Assembly (NCBI RefSeq): GCF_031979925.1
Contig: NZ_DALZFB010000007.1
Location: 1-64,000, forward strand
Source: Pseudescherichia sp031979925
Lineage (GTDB): Bacteria > Pseudomonadota > Gammaproteobacteria > Enterobacterales > Enterobacteriaceae
Direction: 5' to 3'
Length of the DNA stretch: 64,000 bases
Positions 53,922 through 61,978 of the stretch are shown here, piece after piece. Both the position numbers and the translations under genes were made by a program. Positions within the stretch are counted from its first letter, which is position 1. Each line of letters begins with the position of its first letter. The notes under the pieces are model-generated. The model was not told the origin of the DNA and searched no databases. It worked only from the letters and a program-made list of their open reading frames with translations.

Positions 53922-54770
53922 TCACACGATGTCGCGAATGCTGTCATGAATCGGCGTGGTAGGGCGGCCAATTAATTTGCTCAGCGTGCGGCTGCCGTCA
54001 AACAGGCCACCTTTTGATGCGCCAACGTCCGAGTCCGCCAGCAGGTTAGCGAATGCCTCCGGCAGGCCTGCGCCTTTCAGCGCTTCAGCAAAGTCGGCTT
54101 CGCTGAGGTTCTGATAAACCACCGGTTTGCCACTCTGCTTGCTCAGCTCCGCCGCCAGCTCGCTGAGGGTCCAGGCCTCGTCACCCGCCAGCTCGTATAC
54201 CTTGCCCGCATGGCCTTCGCTGCTCATCACCTTGGCCGCTGCCGCGGCATAGTCACCTCGGGTAGCGGAGGCGATTTTGCCTTCACCCGCGGAGCCGATA
54301 AACACGCCGTGCGCTAACGCCGCGGGAGCACTTGCCAGGTAGTTCTCGCTATACCAGCCGTTGCGCAGCAGGGCATAGGGGATACCAGATTCAGCTAGGT
54401 CCTGCTCGGTCTCCACATGCTCAACGTGCAGGCCCAGCGGGGAGCGGTCAGCATGCAGCAGGCTGGTGTAGGCGATGAATTTCACCCCCGCCGCCTTCGC
54501 CGCGTCGATGACGTTACGGTGCTGGGTAGCGCGCTGGCCCACTTCGCTGGAGGAGATCAGCAGCAGCTTCTCAACGCCCTCAAGGGCGGCCGTGAGCGCG
54601 GCCCGATCGGTATACTCCGCCTGGCGTACGGAGACGCCCTGCTGAGCCAGGGTTTCGGCTTTCGCCGGGTTACGCACAATGGCCACCAGCTGGCTGGCGG
54701 GGACGGTTTTCAGCAGTTCAGTAAAGGTTAGCTGGCCCAGGTGGCCGGTTGCGCCGGTAATGGCGATCAT
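53922..54770 (-). CDS. qorB: NAD(P)H:quinone oxidoreductase QorB (YtfG)
   Basis: The 282-aa NmrA-like Rossmann protein binds NADPH through GATGHLG at its N-terminus. The family segments LLISSSEVGQR, YTSLLHADRSPLGL and LRNGWYSENYLASAPAALAHGVFIGSAGEGKI match the E. coli quinone reductase. Divergent from ytfH, the usual regulator-target pair. Confidence 0.94.
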   Translation of the reverse strand: MIAITGATGHLGQLTFTELLKTVPASQLVAIVRNPAKAETLAQQGVSVRQAEYTDRAALTAALEGVEKLLLISSSEVGQRATQHRNVIDAAKAAGVKFIAYTSLLHADRSPLGLHVEHVETEQDLAESGIPYALLRNGWYSENYLASAPAALAHGVFIGSAGEGKIASATRGDYAAAAAKVMSSEGHAGKVYELAGDEAWTLSELAAELSKQSGKPVVYQNLSEADFAEALKGAGLPEAFANLLADSDVGASKGGLFDGSRTLSKLIGRPTTPIHDSIRDIV

Positions 54771-54853
54771 AGAATTTTCCTTCTTGTGGGTAGTGAGTTA
54801 TGGCACACTAGCACCCTAACTAACTTTTAGTAAGTACGTACAAAAAGGTAAGT

Positions 54854-55246
54854 ATGAAAATAACTAACGCACCCCAGACGCTAAGTGAACGGCTGCGCGA
54901 AGGTAACCTGTTCGCCGAGCAGTGTCCCTCCCGCGACGTGCTTAAGCATCTGACCAGCCGCTGGGGCGTGCTGGTGATGGTGGCCCTGCGAGACGGCACG
55001 CATCGCTTTAGCGATCTGCGCCGCAAGATGGGCGGTGTCAGCGAGAAGATGCTGGCGCAAACCTTACAGTGGCTGGAGCAGGACGGCTTTATCAACCGCG
55101 TGGCTTATCCGGTCGTGCCTCCGCACGTTGAGTACAGCCTGACGCCGCTGGGGGAGGAGGTAAGCGAGAAAGTCGCCGCGCTCGCCGACTGGATAGAGCT
55201 GAACCTGCCGGAAGTACTGGCGAAGCGCGACGAACGGGCGGCGTAG
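54854..55246 (+). CDS. ytfH: HxlR-family transcriptional regulator YtfH
   Basis: The 130-aa protein has a single winged helix typical of HxlR/YodB regulators: CPSRDVLKHLTSRWGVLVMVALRDGTHRFSDLRRKMGGVSEKMLAQTLQWLEQDGF. The N-terminal cysteine (in FAEQCPSR, near residue 22) is where redox or electrophile-sensing members are modified. An 83-bp gap with qorB contains the imperfect palindromic TTAGTAAGTACGTAC region expected to hold the operator. Confidence 0.93.
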   Translation: MKITNAPQTLSERLREGNLFAEQCPSRDVLKHLTSRWGVLVMVALRDGTHRFSDLRRKMGGVSEKMLAQTLQWLEQDGFINRVAYPVVPPHVEYSLTPLGEEVSEKVAALADWIELNLPEVLAKRDERAA

Positions 55247-55260
55247 AGGTAGGGGGAAAA

Positions 55261-55293
55261 CGCCCGGCGGCGCTCACGCTTGCCGGGCCTACG
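55261..55293. repeat. REP element between ytfH and cpdB
   Basis: GCCCGGC (55262-55268) pairs with GCCGGGC (55282-55288), with tail CTACGG. It lies between convergent genes with no T-run. Confidence 0.8.
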
Positions 55294-55295
55294 GG

Positions 55296-57242
55296 TTATT
55301 TCGCGTTTAGATTAACTTTGTAAATGGCGAACCCGATGTCGTCGTTGCCGACCTGGCTCATCGGATACTGAGCCTTCTCTTTGATAAATGCCGCCGCCTT
55401 CGCAGAGGGGGAGGTCTCAAAGCGAATATCCAGCGCCGTATCGCTGTGGATCGGTGCAAGACGCCAGTTGTTGTCTGCCGCCGGGTGGATCGCCCCAGTT
55501 CGGACTGATTCAGCGCTTATCCACGCCGCGAGCACGGAGCGGTTCTCATCCGGCGAGGCAAAGGCGATGTGGCTGTCACCCGTCCCGGCAAACTTGCCGC
55601 CGTAGGCGCGATAGTTGTTGGTAGCCACCAGGAAAGTGGCGTTAGGGTCGATCGGCTTGCCGTTGAAGGTCAGGTTTTTAATGCGTTCCGCCTGTGGATT
55701 CACGCTCTGGCATTCGCCGTCATAGCGGGCGGGCTGGGTGACATCGACCTGATAATTGACGCCGTCAATCACGTCAAAGTTATAGGTGCGGAAGGTATCC
55801 CAGTTAATCAGCGACTGCGGCTTGCTGCTGCGCGGATCGATCTGGTTAAACTGCCCGGCAGAGCACTCCAGCCACTCCTTCACCTCTTTCCCGCTGGCCT
55901 TCACCACCACCAGCGTGTTCGGATAGAGGTAGAGATCGGCGGCGTTGCGGAAGGTCAGCTGACCCTTCTCCACCTCGACGAAGCTGGCCGGATCGTTCTT
56001 ACGACCGCCAGCTTTGAATGGCGCGGCGGCGGAGAGCACTGGCAGTGAGGCCAGATCCGGATCGCCCTGAATATAGCGCTCTACGTAGGCCTTCTGCGCC
56101 ATGTTGACCACCTGCACGGTCGGGTCATCCTGCACCAGCGACAGGTAGCTGTACATGTTATCGGCAGACTGCCCGATGGGCTTGCTGACAAACTCCCGGG
56201 TGGCGTCATGAGATGCCTTCAGAACGGAAACCAGCTTGCTCTCTTCTGCCGCCAGTGACTTCTTCGTTGCCGCATCGTAGATGGGCCGCGCTTCGGCGCG
56301 GGAGTGGGTCACCTGCCATTTGCCGCTGTCGTTGTTTAACACTAAATCGACTACGCCAAGATGATCGCCCCACATGCCGGGCATTACCGCCGGTACGCCG
56401 TTAAGGGTACCGTTGGTGATATCCGCGCCTTTAATATCGGCAAAATCTTTACCGGGGAAGACCGCATGGGCGTGTCCAAAGAGGATCGCGTCAACGCCGG
56501 GTACCTCGCTGAGGTAGTAAACTGAGTTCTCCGCCAACGCCTTGTACGGCTCGGATGAGAGTCCGGAGTGAGCAATTACTACCACGACGTCCGCCCCTTT
56601 GCTGCGCATCTCCGGAACGTACTTACGTGCGGTCTCGGTAATATCGTTCACCGTTACCTTGCCGCTGAGGTTGGCTTTATCCCAGGTCATGATCTGCGGT
56701 GGCACAAAGCCGATATAGCCAATGCGCAGGGTCTGCGTTTTGCCCTCTTTATCCTTAACCGTGGTCTCTTTGATCAGGTAAGGCGTGAACAGTGGCTTTT
56801 GCGTTTTTACGTCGATGATATTGGCATTCACGTAGGGGAATTTCGCCCCGGCCAGCGCGCGGTGCAGATAATCCAGGCCATAGTTGAACTCATGGTTGCC
56901 GAGGTTACCCACCGCATAGTCGAGCGTATTCATCGCCTTATAGACCGGGTGTACCTCGTTCTGGGTTAATCCTTTCGCCGCCATGTAATCCCCCAGCGGA
57001 CTACCCTGAATGACATCGCCGTTATCCACCAGCACGCTATTGGCGGCCTCCTGGCGAGCGGCATTAATTAGCGTTGCGGTGCGTACCAGGCCGAACTTCT
57101 CCGTCGGCGTATCTTTGTAGTAGTCAAAGTCCATCATGTTGCTATGCAGATCGGTGGTTTCCAGCAGGCGGAGATCCACGGTAGCGGCCTGGGCACCGAC
57201 CGCCGTCAGCATGGCCAGGAGCGTTGCACTAAACTTAATCAT
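55296..57242 (-). CDS. cpdB: 2',3'-cyclic-nucleotide 2'-phosphodiesterase/3'-nucleotidase CpdB
   Basis: A periplasmic enzyme that opens 2',3'-cyclic nucleotides and dephosphorylates 3'-nucleotides for salvage. The 648-aa protein has a signal peptide (1-19), a metallophosphatase domain with TTDLHSNMMDFDYY, VDNGDVIQG, GNHEFNYGLDYL and HAHAVFPG, and a C-terminal nucleotide-binding domain (about 370-560). It matches the E. coli protein in length and order. Confidence 0.96.
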   Translation of the reverse strand: MIKFSATLLAMLTAVGAQAATVDLRLLETTDLHSNMMDFDYYKDTPTEKFGLVRTATLINAARQEAANSVLVDNGDVIQGSPLGDYMAAKGLTQNEVHPVYKAMNTLDYAVGNLGNHEFNYGLDYLHRALAGAKFPYVNANIIDVKTQKPLFTPYLIKETTVKDKEGKTQTLRIGYIGFVPPQIMTWDKANLSGKVTVNDITETARKYVPEMRSKGADVVVVIAHSGLSSEPYKALAENSVYYLSEVPGVDAILFGHAHAVFPGKDFADIKGADITNGTLNGVPAVMPGMWGDHLGVVDLVLNNDSGKWQVTHSRAEARPIYDAATKKSLAAEESKLVSVLKASHDATREFVSKPIGQSADNMYSYLSLVQDDPTVQVVNMAQKAYVERYIQGDPDLASLPVLSAAAPFKAGGRKNDPASFVEVEKGQLTFRNAADLYLYPNTLVVVKASGKEVKEWLECSAGQFNQIDPRSSKPQSLINWDTFRTYNFDVIDGVNYQVDVTQPARYDGECQSVNPQAERIKNLTFNGKPIDPNATFLVATNNYRAYGGKFAGTGDSHIAFASPDENRSVLAAWISAESVRTGAIHPAADNNWRLAPIHSDTALDIRFETSPSAKAAAFIKEKAQYPMSQVGNDDIGFAIYKVNLNAK

Positions 57243-57427
57243 CAGAGAGTCCTTTTCGATCTAATCCACAAAAGAGAATGTATTTACATTTGGTTGCTTA
57301 CAAATTTGTGAATCTTGCCATAAAAGTGAGCGATAAAACCGCAAGCGTGGTCACAGATGGCAGTTCTGGTCGTGATAGGGTATAAGTAAAACAACGAGTT
57401 AAAACCACTGACACAGAGAGGTGGAGA

Positions 57428-58174
57428 ATGTTAGAAGCAATTTGTCAGCTCGCGCAGGAAGCGGGCGAAGCCATCATGCAGGTTTACGACGGGAACAGCC
57501 CGATAGACGTAAACCGTAAAACTGACGATTCGCCGGTAACTGCGGCGGATATCGCGGCCCACGAGGTGATTGTCAAAGGTTTGCAAGCACTCACTCCGGA
57601 TATCCCGGTGCTCTCGGAAGAAGATCCTCCGGCCTGGAGCATTCGCCAGCACTGGCAGCGCTACTGGCTGGTGGATCCGCTGGACGGTACCAAAGAGTTC
57701 ATCAAGCGCAACGGCGAGTTCACCGTCAATATTGCGTTGATTGAAGAGGGTAAGCCGGTGCTGGGCGTAGTCTATGCCCCGGTATTGAAGGTGATGTACA
57801 GCGCGGCAGAGGGTAAGGCCTGGAAAGAGGAGAACAACATCCGTAATCCGATCCAGGTGCGTGAAGCCCGTCCGCCACGGGTGGTCATTAGCCGCTCCCA
57901 TGCCGCTAACGACAACGAGCTGAAAGAGTATCTGGAGCAAATGGGCGAACACCAGACGACGGCGATCGGTTCGTCGCTCAAGTTCTGTCTGGTAGCAGAG
58001 GGCGAGGCGCAGCTCTATCCTCGCTTTGGGCCAACCAGCGTCTGGGATACCGCCGCGGGCCACGCGGTGGCGGTCGCTGCCGGGGCGCACGTCCATGACT
58101 GGCAGGGAAAAACGTTGGACTACACGCCGCGTGAATCTTTCCTCAACCCCGGTTTCCGCGTCTCTATTTTTTAG
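57428..58174 (+). CDS. cysQ: 3'(2'),5'-bisphosphate nucleotidase CysQ
   Basis: Hydrolyses 3'-phosphoadenosine-5'-phosphate, a by-product of sulfate assimilation and of phosphopantetheine transfer. The 248-aa inositol-phosphatase-fold protein has the metal motifs LSEEDPPAW, WLVDPLDGTKEFIKRNGEFTVNIA and the C-terminal SVWDTAAGHAV. Divergent from cpdB across a 185-bp gap. It meets ytfJ end to end with 3 bp between stops. Confidence 0.96.
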   Translation: MLEAICQLAQEAGEAIMQVYDGNSPIDVNRKTDDSPVTAADIAAHEVIVKGLQALTPDIPVLSEEDPPAWSIRQHWQRYWLVDPLDGTKEFIKRNGEFTVNIALIEEGKPVLGVVYAPVLKVMYSAAEGKAWKEENNIRNPIQVREARPPRVVISRSHAANDNELKEYLEQMGEHQTTAIGSSLKFCLVAEGEAQLYPRFGPTSVWDTAAGHAVAVAAGAHVHDWQGKTLDYTPRESFLNPGFRVSIF

Positions 58175-58177
58175 CCT

Positions 58178-58735
58178 TTAGCTCTCCAGCAGCTTACGCA
58201 GCAGGGCAACTACCTGCTGCGACTCCTGCGGGGTTAGTGCGCCATCTTTGGCATAGTGCACCCGCCCCTCTTTATCCAGCACTGCGACGGCGGAGCTCTC
58301 CTCCTGTAACTGCCAGGCCTTACGGGTTACCCCTTCGCTATCAACGATAAACTGTGACCAGGGATAGAGCTGTTTGTTGCTCTCAATGCTGCTGCGTACA
58401 AACATGGCAGAGCCTGGAATAGCATCATCGGTATTGATAATTGTGGTGGTCTGATAGCGGTCGTGCGGCAAATTAGCCGTCTTAATCGCCTCGATCAGCG
58501 CGGCATTCTTATCTTTCGCCGAAGTACGACCAGCGATGTGCATCACCACGCGAACTTTTCCGGTTAGCTGCGCGCTATTCCAGTTTTTATAGCTAAACTT
58601 ATCATTATTGAGGACCAGCTCTCCCCGATCGGCCACGCCCACGGGGGGCACGCGCTGATTCTCTTCGAAGCGGTGAGCCGAGGCCACCAACGGCAGCAGC
58701 AGGCAGGTTACAGCCAGAGTCTTGCGTAACGTCAT
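58178..58735 (-). CDS. ytfJ: Periplasmic thioredoxin-fold protein YtfJ
   Basis: The 185-aa protein has a signal peptide (MTLRKTLAVTCLLLPLVASA) and a thioredoxin-like fold (GKVRVVMHIAGRTSAKDKNAALIEAIKTANL). No CXXC motif is present, so it is not a classical oxidoreductase; its function is unknown. The start at 58735 equals the E. coli one; the ATG one codon upstream (58738) is also possible, but the frame reaching 58861 is not supported. Confidence 0.92.
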   Translation of the reverse strand: MTLRKTLAVTCLLLPLVASAHRFEENQRVPPVGVADRGELVLNNDKFSYKNWNSAQLTGKVRVVMHIAGRTSAKDKNAALIEAIKTANLPHDRYQTTTIINTDDAIPGSAMFVRSSIESNKQLYPWSQFIVDSEGVTRKAWQLQEESSAVAVLDKEGRVHYAKDGALTPQESQQVVALLRKLLES

Positions 58736-58916
58736 CATGTTTCCCTTATTAAGTGCAGGTGATCCGACCACTTGGTCTCTGCTTTTAATGATAAGTGCAT
58801 TTAATCTTCTTTTCTCGCAAATGGGGTGCCAGTTTGCGGGCGGACGCACACATTTGCGCAAAAACCATGGCTTATACTGTACTGCTCAAAACCCGGAATA
58901 GAAAATTCTGATTAAT

Positions 58917-58934
58917 TGTCATCAAACGGTAAAT
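58917..58934 (+). promoter_or_regulatory. Possible Pho box upstream of ytfK
   Basis: TTGTCAT (58917-58923), four bases, CGGTAAA (58928-58934) resembles the PhoB pattern of two CTGTCAT-like heptamers spaced by four bases; the second repeat is weak. ytfK is phosphate-responsive in E. coli according to my recollection. Confidence 0.4.
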
Positions 58935-59062
58935 AAACTTATTCATACTGGGTATCAATGAGTTTGTGGTCTATAGTCACTGGGCAACAAAATTTGCGTT
59001 CATCAAAGTCGAGCCAATTGTGGCGTCGCTTGAGCGTAAGATTCAGCAGGAGAGATAGAAGA

Positions 59063-59269
59063 ATGAAAATTTTCCAACGTTACAATCCGCTCCAGGTAGC
59101 GAAGTACGTGAAGATCCTGTTTCGTGGACGGTTGTATATCAAGGATGTAGGCGCTTTTGAGTTCGACAAGGGTAAAATCCTGGTCCCGAAAGTAAAAGAT
59201 AAGCAGCACTATTCTGTGATGTCTGAAGTCAATCGTCAGGTTATGCGACTGCAAACCGATATGGCGTAA
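59063..59269 (+). CDS. ytfK: Stress protein YtfK (SpoT-linked)
   Basis: A 68-aa DUF1107 protein, nearly identical to E. coli YtfK, which promotes (p)ppGpp accumulation through SpoT under phosphate or fatty-acid starvation. It begins MKIFQRYNPLQVAKYVKILFRG. The start at 59063 follows an SD-like AGGAGAG; the longer frame from 58958 has no homology. Confidence 0.95.
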   Translation: MKIFQRYNPLQVAKYVKILFRGRLYIKDVGAFEFDKGKILVPKVKDKQHYSVMSEVNRQVMRLQTDMA

Positions 59270-59304
59270 CAACGTGCTATGCAGTAGTTCAGTAACATAA
59301 TAAG

Positions 59305-59332
59305 ACGGCCCCAGATGGGGCCGTTGATGTTT
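59305..59332 (+). terminator. Terminator after ytfK
   Basis: ACGGCCCC (59305-59312), loop AGAT, GGGGCCGT (59317-59324), followed by TGATGTTT. The stem is strong but the T-run is poor. It separates ytfK from the convergent ytfL. Confidence 0.8.
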
Positions 59333-59346
59333 CCAGGGAAGGGGAC

Positions 59347-60684
59347 TTATGCCGCGCCTTTATTCTCGGCATCCGGCAGCTTCGGCGTTAGCGTGGCCGG
59401 CTTGCTGTCGAGGCGGGTCACCAGCAGCTGGTCGATGCGGTAGTTATCGATATCTACCACCTCAAACTTATAGCCGGAAAACTTCACTGAATCGGTGCGT
59501 TTCGGGATTTTTCGCAGCATAAACATCATAAAGCCGCCGATGGTTTCGTAGTTGCCGGACTGCGGGAACTCATCGATATCCAGCACGCGCATCACGTCGT
59601 CGATGGGCGTACCGCCGTCGATAAGCCAGGAGTTCTCATCGCGGGCAACGATCTGATCCTCCTGACCCTGGCCGACTAAATCGCCCATCAGGGTAGTCAT
59701 CACGTCGTTGAGGGTAATGATCCCCACCACCAACGCATACTCGTTCATAATCACCGCGAAGTCTTCCCCCGCCGCCTTAAAGCTCTCCAGCGCCTCGGAG
59801 AGGGTCAGGGTATCCGGCACGATCAGCGTATTACGGATCTGCACGCCGCTGTTCAGCGCCAGACTCTGGTTGGCCAGCACGCGGTTAAGCAGATCTTTGG
59901 AATCGACGTAGCCCACGATGTGATCGATATCCTGATTACAGACCAGGAACTTAGAGTGCGGATGCTCCGCCACCTTGCTCTTCAGGCTCTGCTCATCTTC
60001 GTGCAGATCGAACCAGATGACGTTTTCGCGCGAGGTCATGGAGGACGGCACGGTGCGCGACTCCAGCTCAAACACGTTCTCAATCAGCTCGTGCTCCTGC
60101 TTACGCAGCACGCCTGCCAGCGCCCCGGCCTCAAATACCGCGTAAATATCATCGGAAGTGAGGTCGTCCTTACGCTCCATCGGTAGCTTGAAGATGCGGA
60201 AGATAACGTTGGCCAGCCCGTTAAAGAACCATACCAGCGGACGGAAGATAAACAGGCAGAAGCGCATCGGGTTGATGATACGCAAAGCCACGGCTTCGGG
60301 CGCAATCATACCGATGCGTTTCGGGGTCAGGTCAGCAAAGAGAATGAACAGCCCGGTCACGAGGGTAAAGGAGATAATAAAGCTCAGCCGATCCGCCAGC
60401 TCCGGCGACACCACGTTGAGCAGCACGCTGTAAAAGGCCGGGGAGAACGCCGCGTCGCCCACGATACCGCCAAGAATCGCGACGGCATTAAGGCCGATCT
60501 GCACAACGGTAAAGAAGGTACCAGGGTTTTCCTGCATTTTCAGGATGCGCTGGGCGTTGATATTGCCGTCGTCGGCAAGCAGCTTAAGTTTGATTTTACG
60601 GGAGGCCGCAAGCGAAATCTCCGACAGCGAGAAGAACGCACTTACGGCAATCAGACAAAGTATCAGTAGAATACTGTTTAACAT
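59347..60684 (-). CDS. ytfL: CNNM/CorC-type membrane protein YtfL
   Basis: The 445-aa protein has a DUF21 membrane domain (about 1-190, four hydrophobic segments; NSILLILCLIAVSAFFSLSEISLAASRK), a CBS pair (about 205-330) and a C-terminal CorC/HlyC transporter-associated domain (about 345-425). The family is associated with magnesium or polyamine export; YtfL has been linked to cadaverine/putrescine export. Confidence 0.93.
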   Translation of the reverse strand: MLNSILLILCLIAVSAFFSLSEISLAASRKIKLKLLADDGNINAQRILKMQENPGTFFTVVQIGLNAVAILGGIVGDAAFSPAFYSVLLNVVSPELADRLSFIISFTLVTGLFILFADLTPKRIGMIAPEAVALRIINPMRFCLFIFRPLVWFFNGLANVIFRIFKLPMERKDDLTSDDIYAVFEAGALAGVLRKQEHELIENVFELESRTVPSSMTSRENVIWFDLHEDEQSLKSKVAEHPHSKFLVCNQDIDHIVGYVDSKDLLNRVLANQSLALNSGVQIRNTLIVPDTLTLSEALESFKAAGEDFAVIMNEYALVVGIITLNDVMTTLMGDLVGQGQEDQIVARDENSWLIDGGTPIDDVMRVLDIDEFPQSGNYETIGGFMMFMLRKIPKRTDSVKFSGYKFEVVDIDNYRIDQLLVTRLDSKPATLTPKLPDAENKGAA

Positions 60685-60997
60685 ATCTTATCCAGCCATC
60701 GGCCAGATCCTCAAGAAGGGAAGGTTGAAAATCCATGTAATACATCAGGTAAACGCCGATCCACAGCGAGTGGACCTGCGATCCAGGGCCTAGTATAGCG
60801 TAAGCCGGGGGAGGGCTGCCAGCGTCGCCAGTACAATGTTTAAACAGTAAAGAGCGTGCGCCATTAATCTAATGAGTCCAAATATCAGGCATAGCGCCCT
60901 ATAAAAAGGGCTTTTTTAAAAGAAACAGAGCAACTAGCTTTATAAAAGCCAGACTGATTTCCCTTCTTAATAATCAATTTATTGTTGAGGTATCGTC
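60685..60997. other. Intergenic region between ytfL and the YD-repeat gene
   Basis: 313 bp without a gene. It becomes AT-rich from about 60880. A + strand terminator-like hairpin, GCCCT (60896-60900) with AGGGC (60907-60911) then TTTTTT, lies about 80 bp before the YD-repeat start. Nothing on the left of it is a + strand gene, so it may be an attenuator or remnant of a lost gene. SD TTGAGGT lies at 60983-60989. No integrase, attachment site or direct repeat is seen. Confidence 0.6.
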
Positions 60998-61978
60998 ATG
61001 AGTTCAAATTACTATTCCCAAACGCCTAATTTTGTTAGCGCCTTCTCTGAGGACGTGGATCCGCGTACGCGACTGTTTAGCTTTCAGCACTCGCTGGGGC
61101 AGCTTATTGGCAATAATGCGATGGGTCCGGAGTTTAATTTCTCTATAAGCTACTCTGCTACTACCAACGTTGACTATTTTGATTTGGGTATAGGAATACA
61201 GTTAGCGCTGACTATTTATGATGCCTCTAGTGCACAGCTTTCATTAGCTTCAGGTGAAAGTTACAAGGTGAATACATCGACAAACCCGCCTTTTGTTGAA
61301 CAAAATAAAATGCGCACCTTTGATTTTATCCAGACAACTGTCGCGGATGGGAGCACCGGTTATCGGGTAACGGAGCATGATGGCAGCATTACTGATTTAA
61401 GCGAGTATGATGAGGGACAATTTGTTCCAATTAGAATGTATACCTCGTTAGGATACTCTTTAAACTTTGACTGGGTATCTACCTCACGGGGGTGGGTACT
61501 CGGCTCTATTCGTGATGACAGCAACGTCACTCTTTTAACGCTCGATCATGATTACGGCACATTAACCTTCTATCCAGGCTCCACTGAAGAATATACGCTT
61601 ACGCTAACTAAAGAGAATGGCTACCTCACTAATATTTCCCACTCAGGGCTGCCTGAAGGTGATTGGCAATATAATTATGCTGATATCGGTATGGGTAATG
61701 GGCTTTTGACGCTAGTTGAAACTCGTTCAATTACCGGCTTATTAAAAACTGTCACCTATAATAACGGGCTTCAGGACGGGCTAATGCTCTTTCCCACCGC
61801 ATCAGGACAGGGTGCGTTACCTGCGGTAACGGAACTGGTTATCTCGCCTGGCTTTGGCCAGCCGGATATGGTTACAACATATACACCAGTTCGCCTCAGG
61901 GCTTTCCTAACTACCTGGGATACGACGCCCCACAGGGTGGTAGCTGGGATCCTTCGACTGACTACTCTCTTACTTTGA
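60998..61978 (+). CDS. YD-repeat (RHS-like) protein, N-terminal part before an apparent frameshift
   Basis: The ORF encodes 326 aa starting MSSNYYSQTPNFVSAFSEDVDPRTRLFSFQ. This opening, with DPRT (residues 21-24; usually DPRTG, here DPRTR), is typical of large YD-repeat proteins in gamma-proteobacteria that carry variable C-terminal toxins. No signal peptide or PAAR domain is seen. Homology-like sequence ends after GQPDMVTTYT at about 61885; from there the reading frame continues as junk to the stop at 61976-61978, while the matching continuation (YTSSPQGFPNYLGYDAPQGG) lies in the next frame. A net loss of one base (or four) between 61877 and 61886 explains this. The start has SD TTGAGGT. Confidence 0.82.
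   Translation: MSSNYYSQTPNFVSAFSEDVDPRTRLFSFQHSLGQLIGNNAMGPEFNFSISYSATTNVDYFDLGIGIQLALTIYDASSAQLSLASGESYKVNTSTNPPFVEQNKMRTFDFIQTTVADGSTGYRVTEHDGSITDLSEYDEGQFVPIRMYTSLGYSLNFDWVSTSRGWVLGSIRDDSNVTLLTLDHDYGTLTFYPGSTEEYTLTLTKENGYLTNISHSGLPEGDWQYNYADIGMGNGLLTLVETRSITGLLKTVTYNNGLQDGLMLFPTASGQGALPAVTELVISPGFGQPDMVTTYTPVRLRAFLTTWDTTPHRVVAGILRLTTLLL

Noticed and set aside
60896..60917. Hairpin with T-run upstream of the YD-repeat gene as terminator of a real gene
   Set aside because: No + strand gene precedes it; kept only as a note in the intergenic entry.
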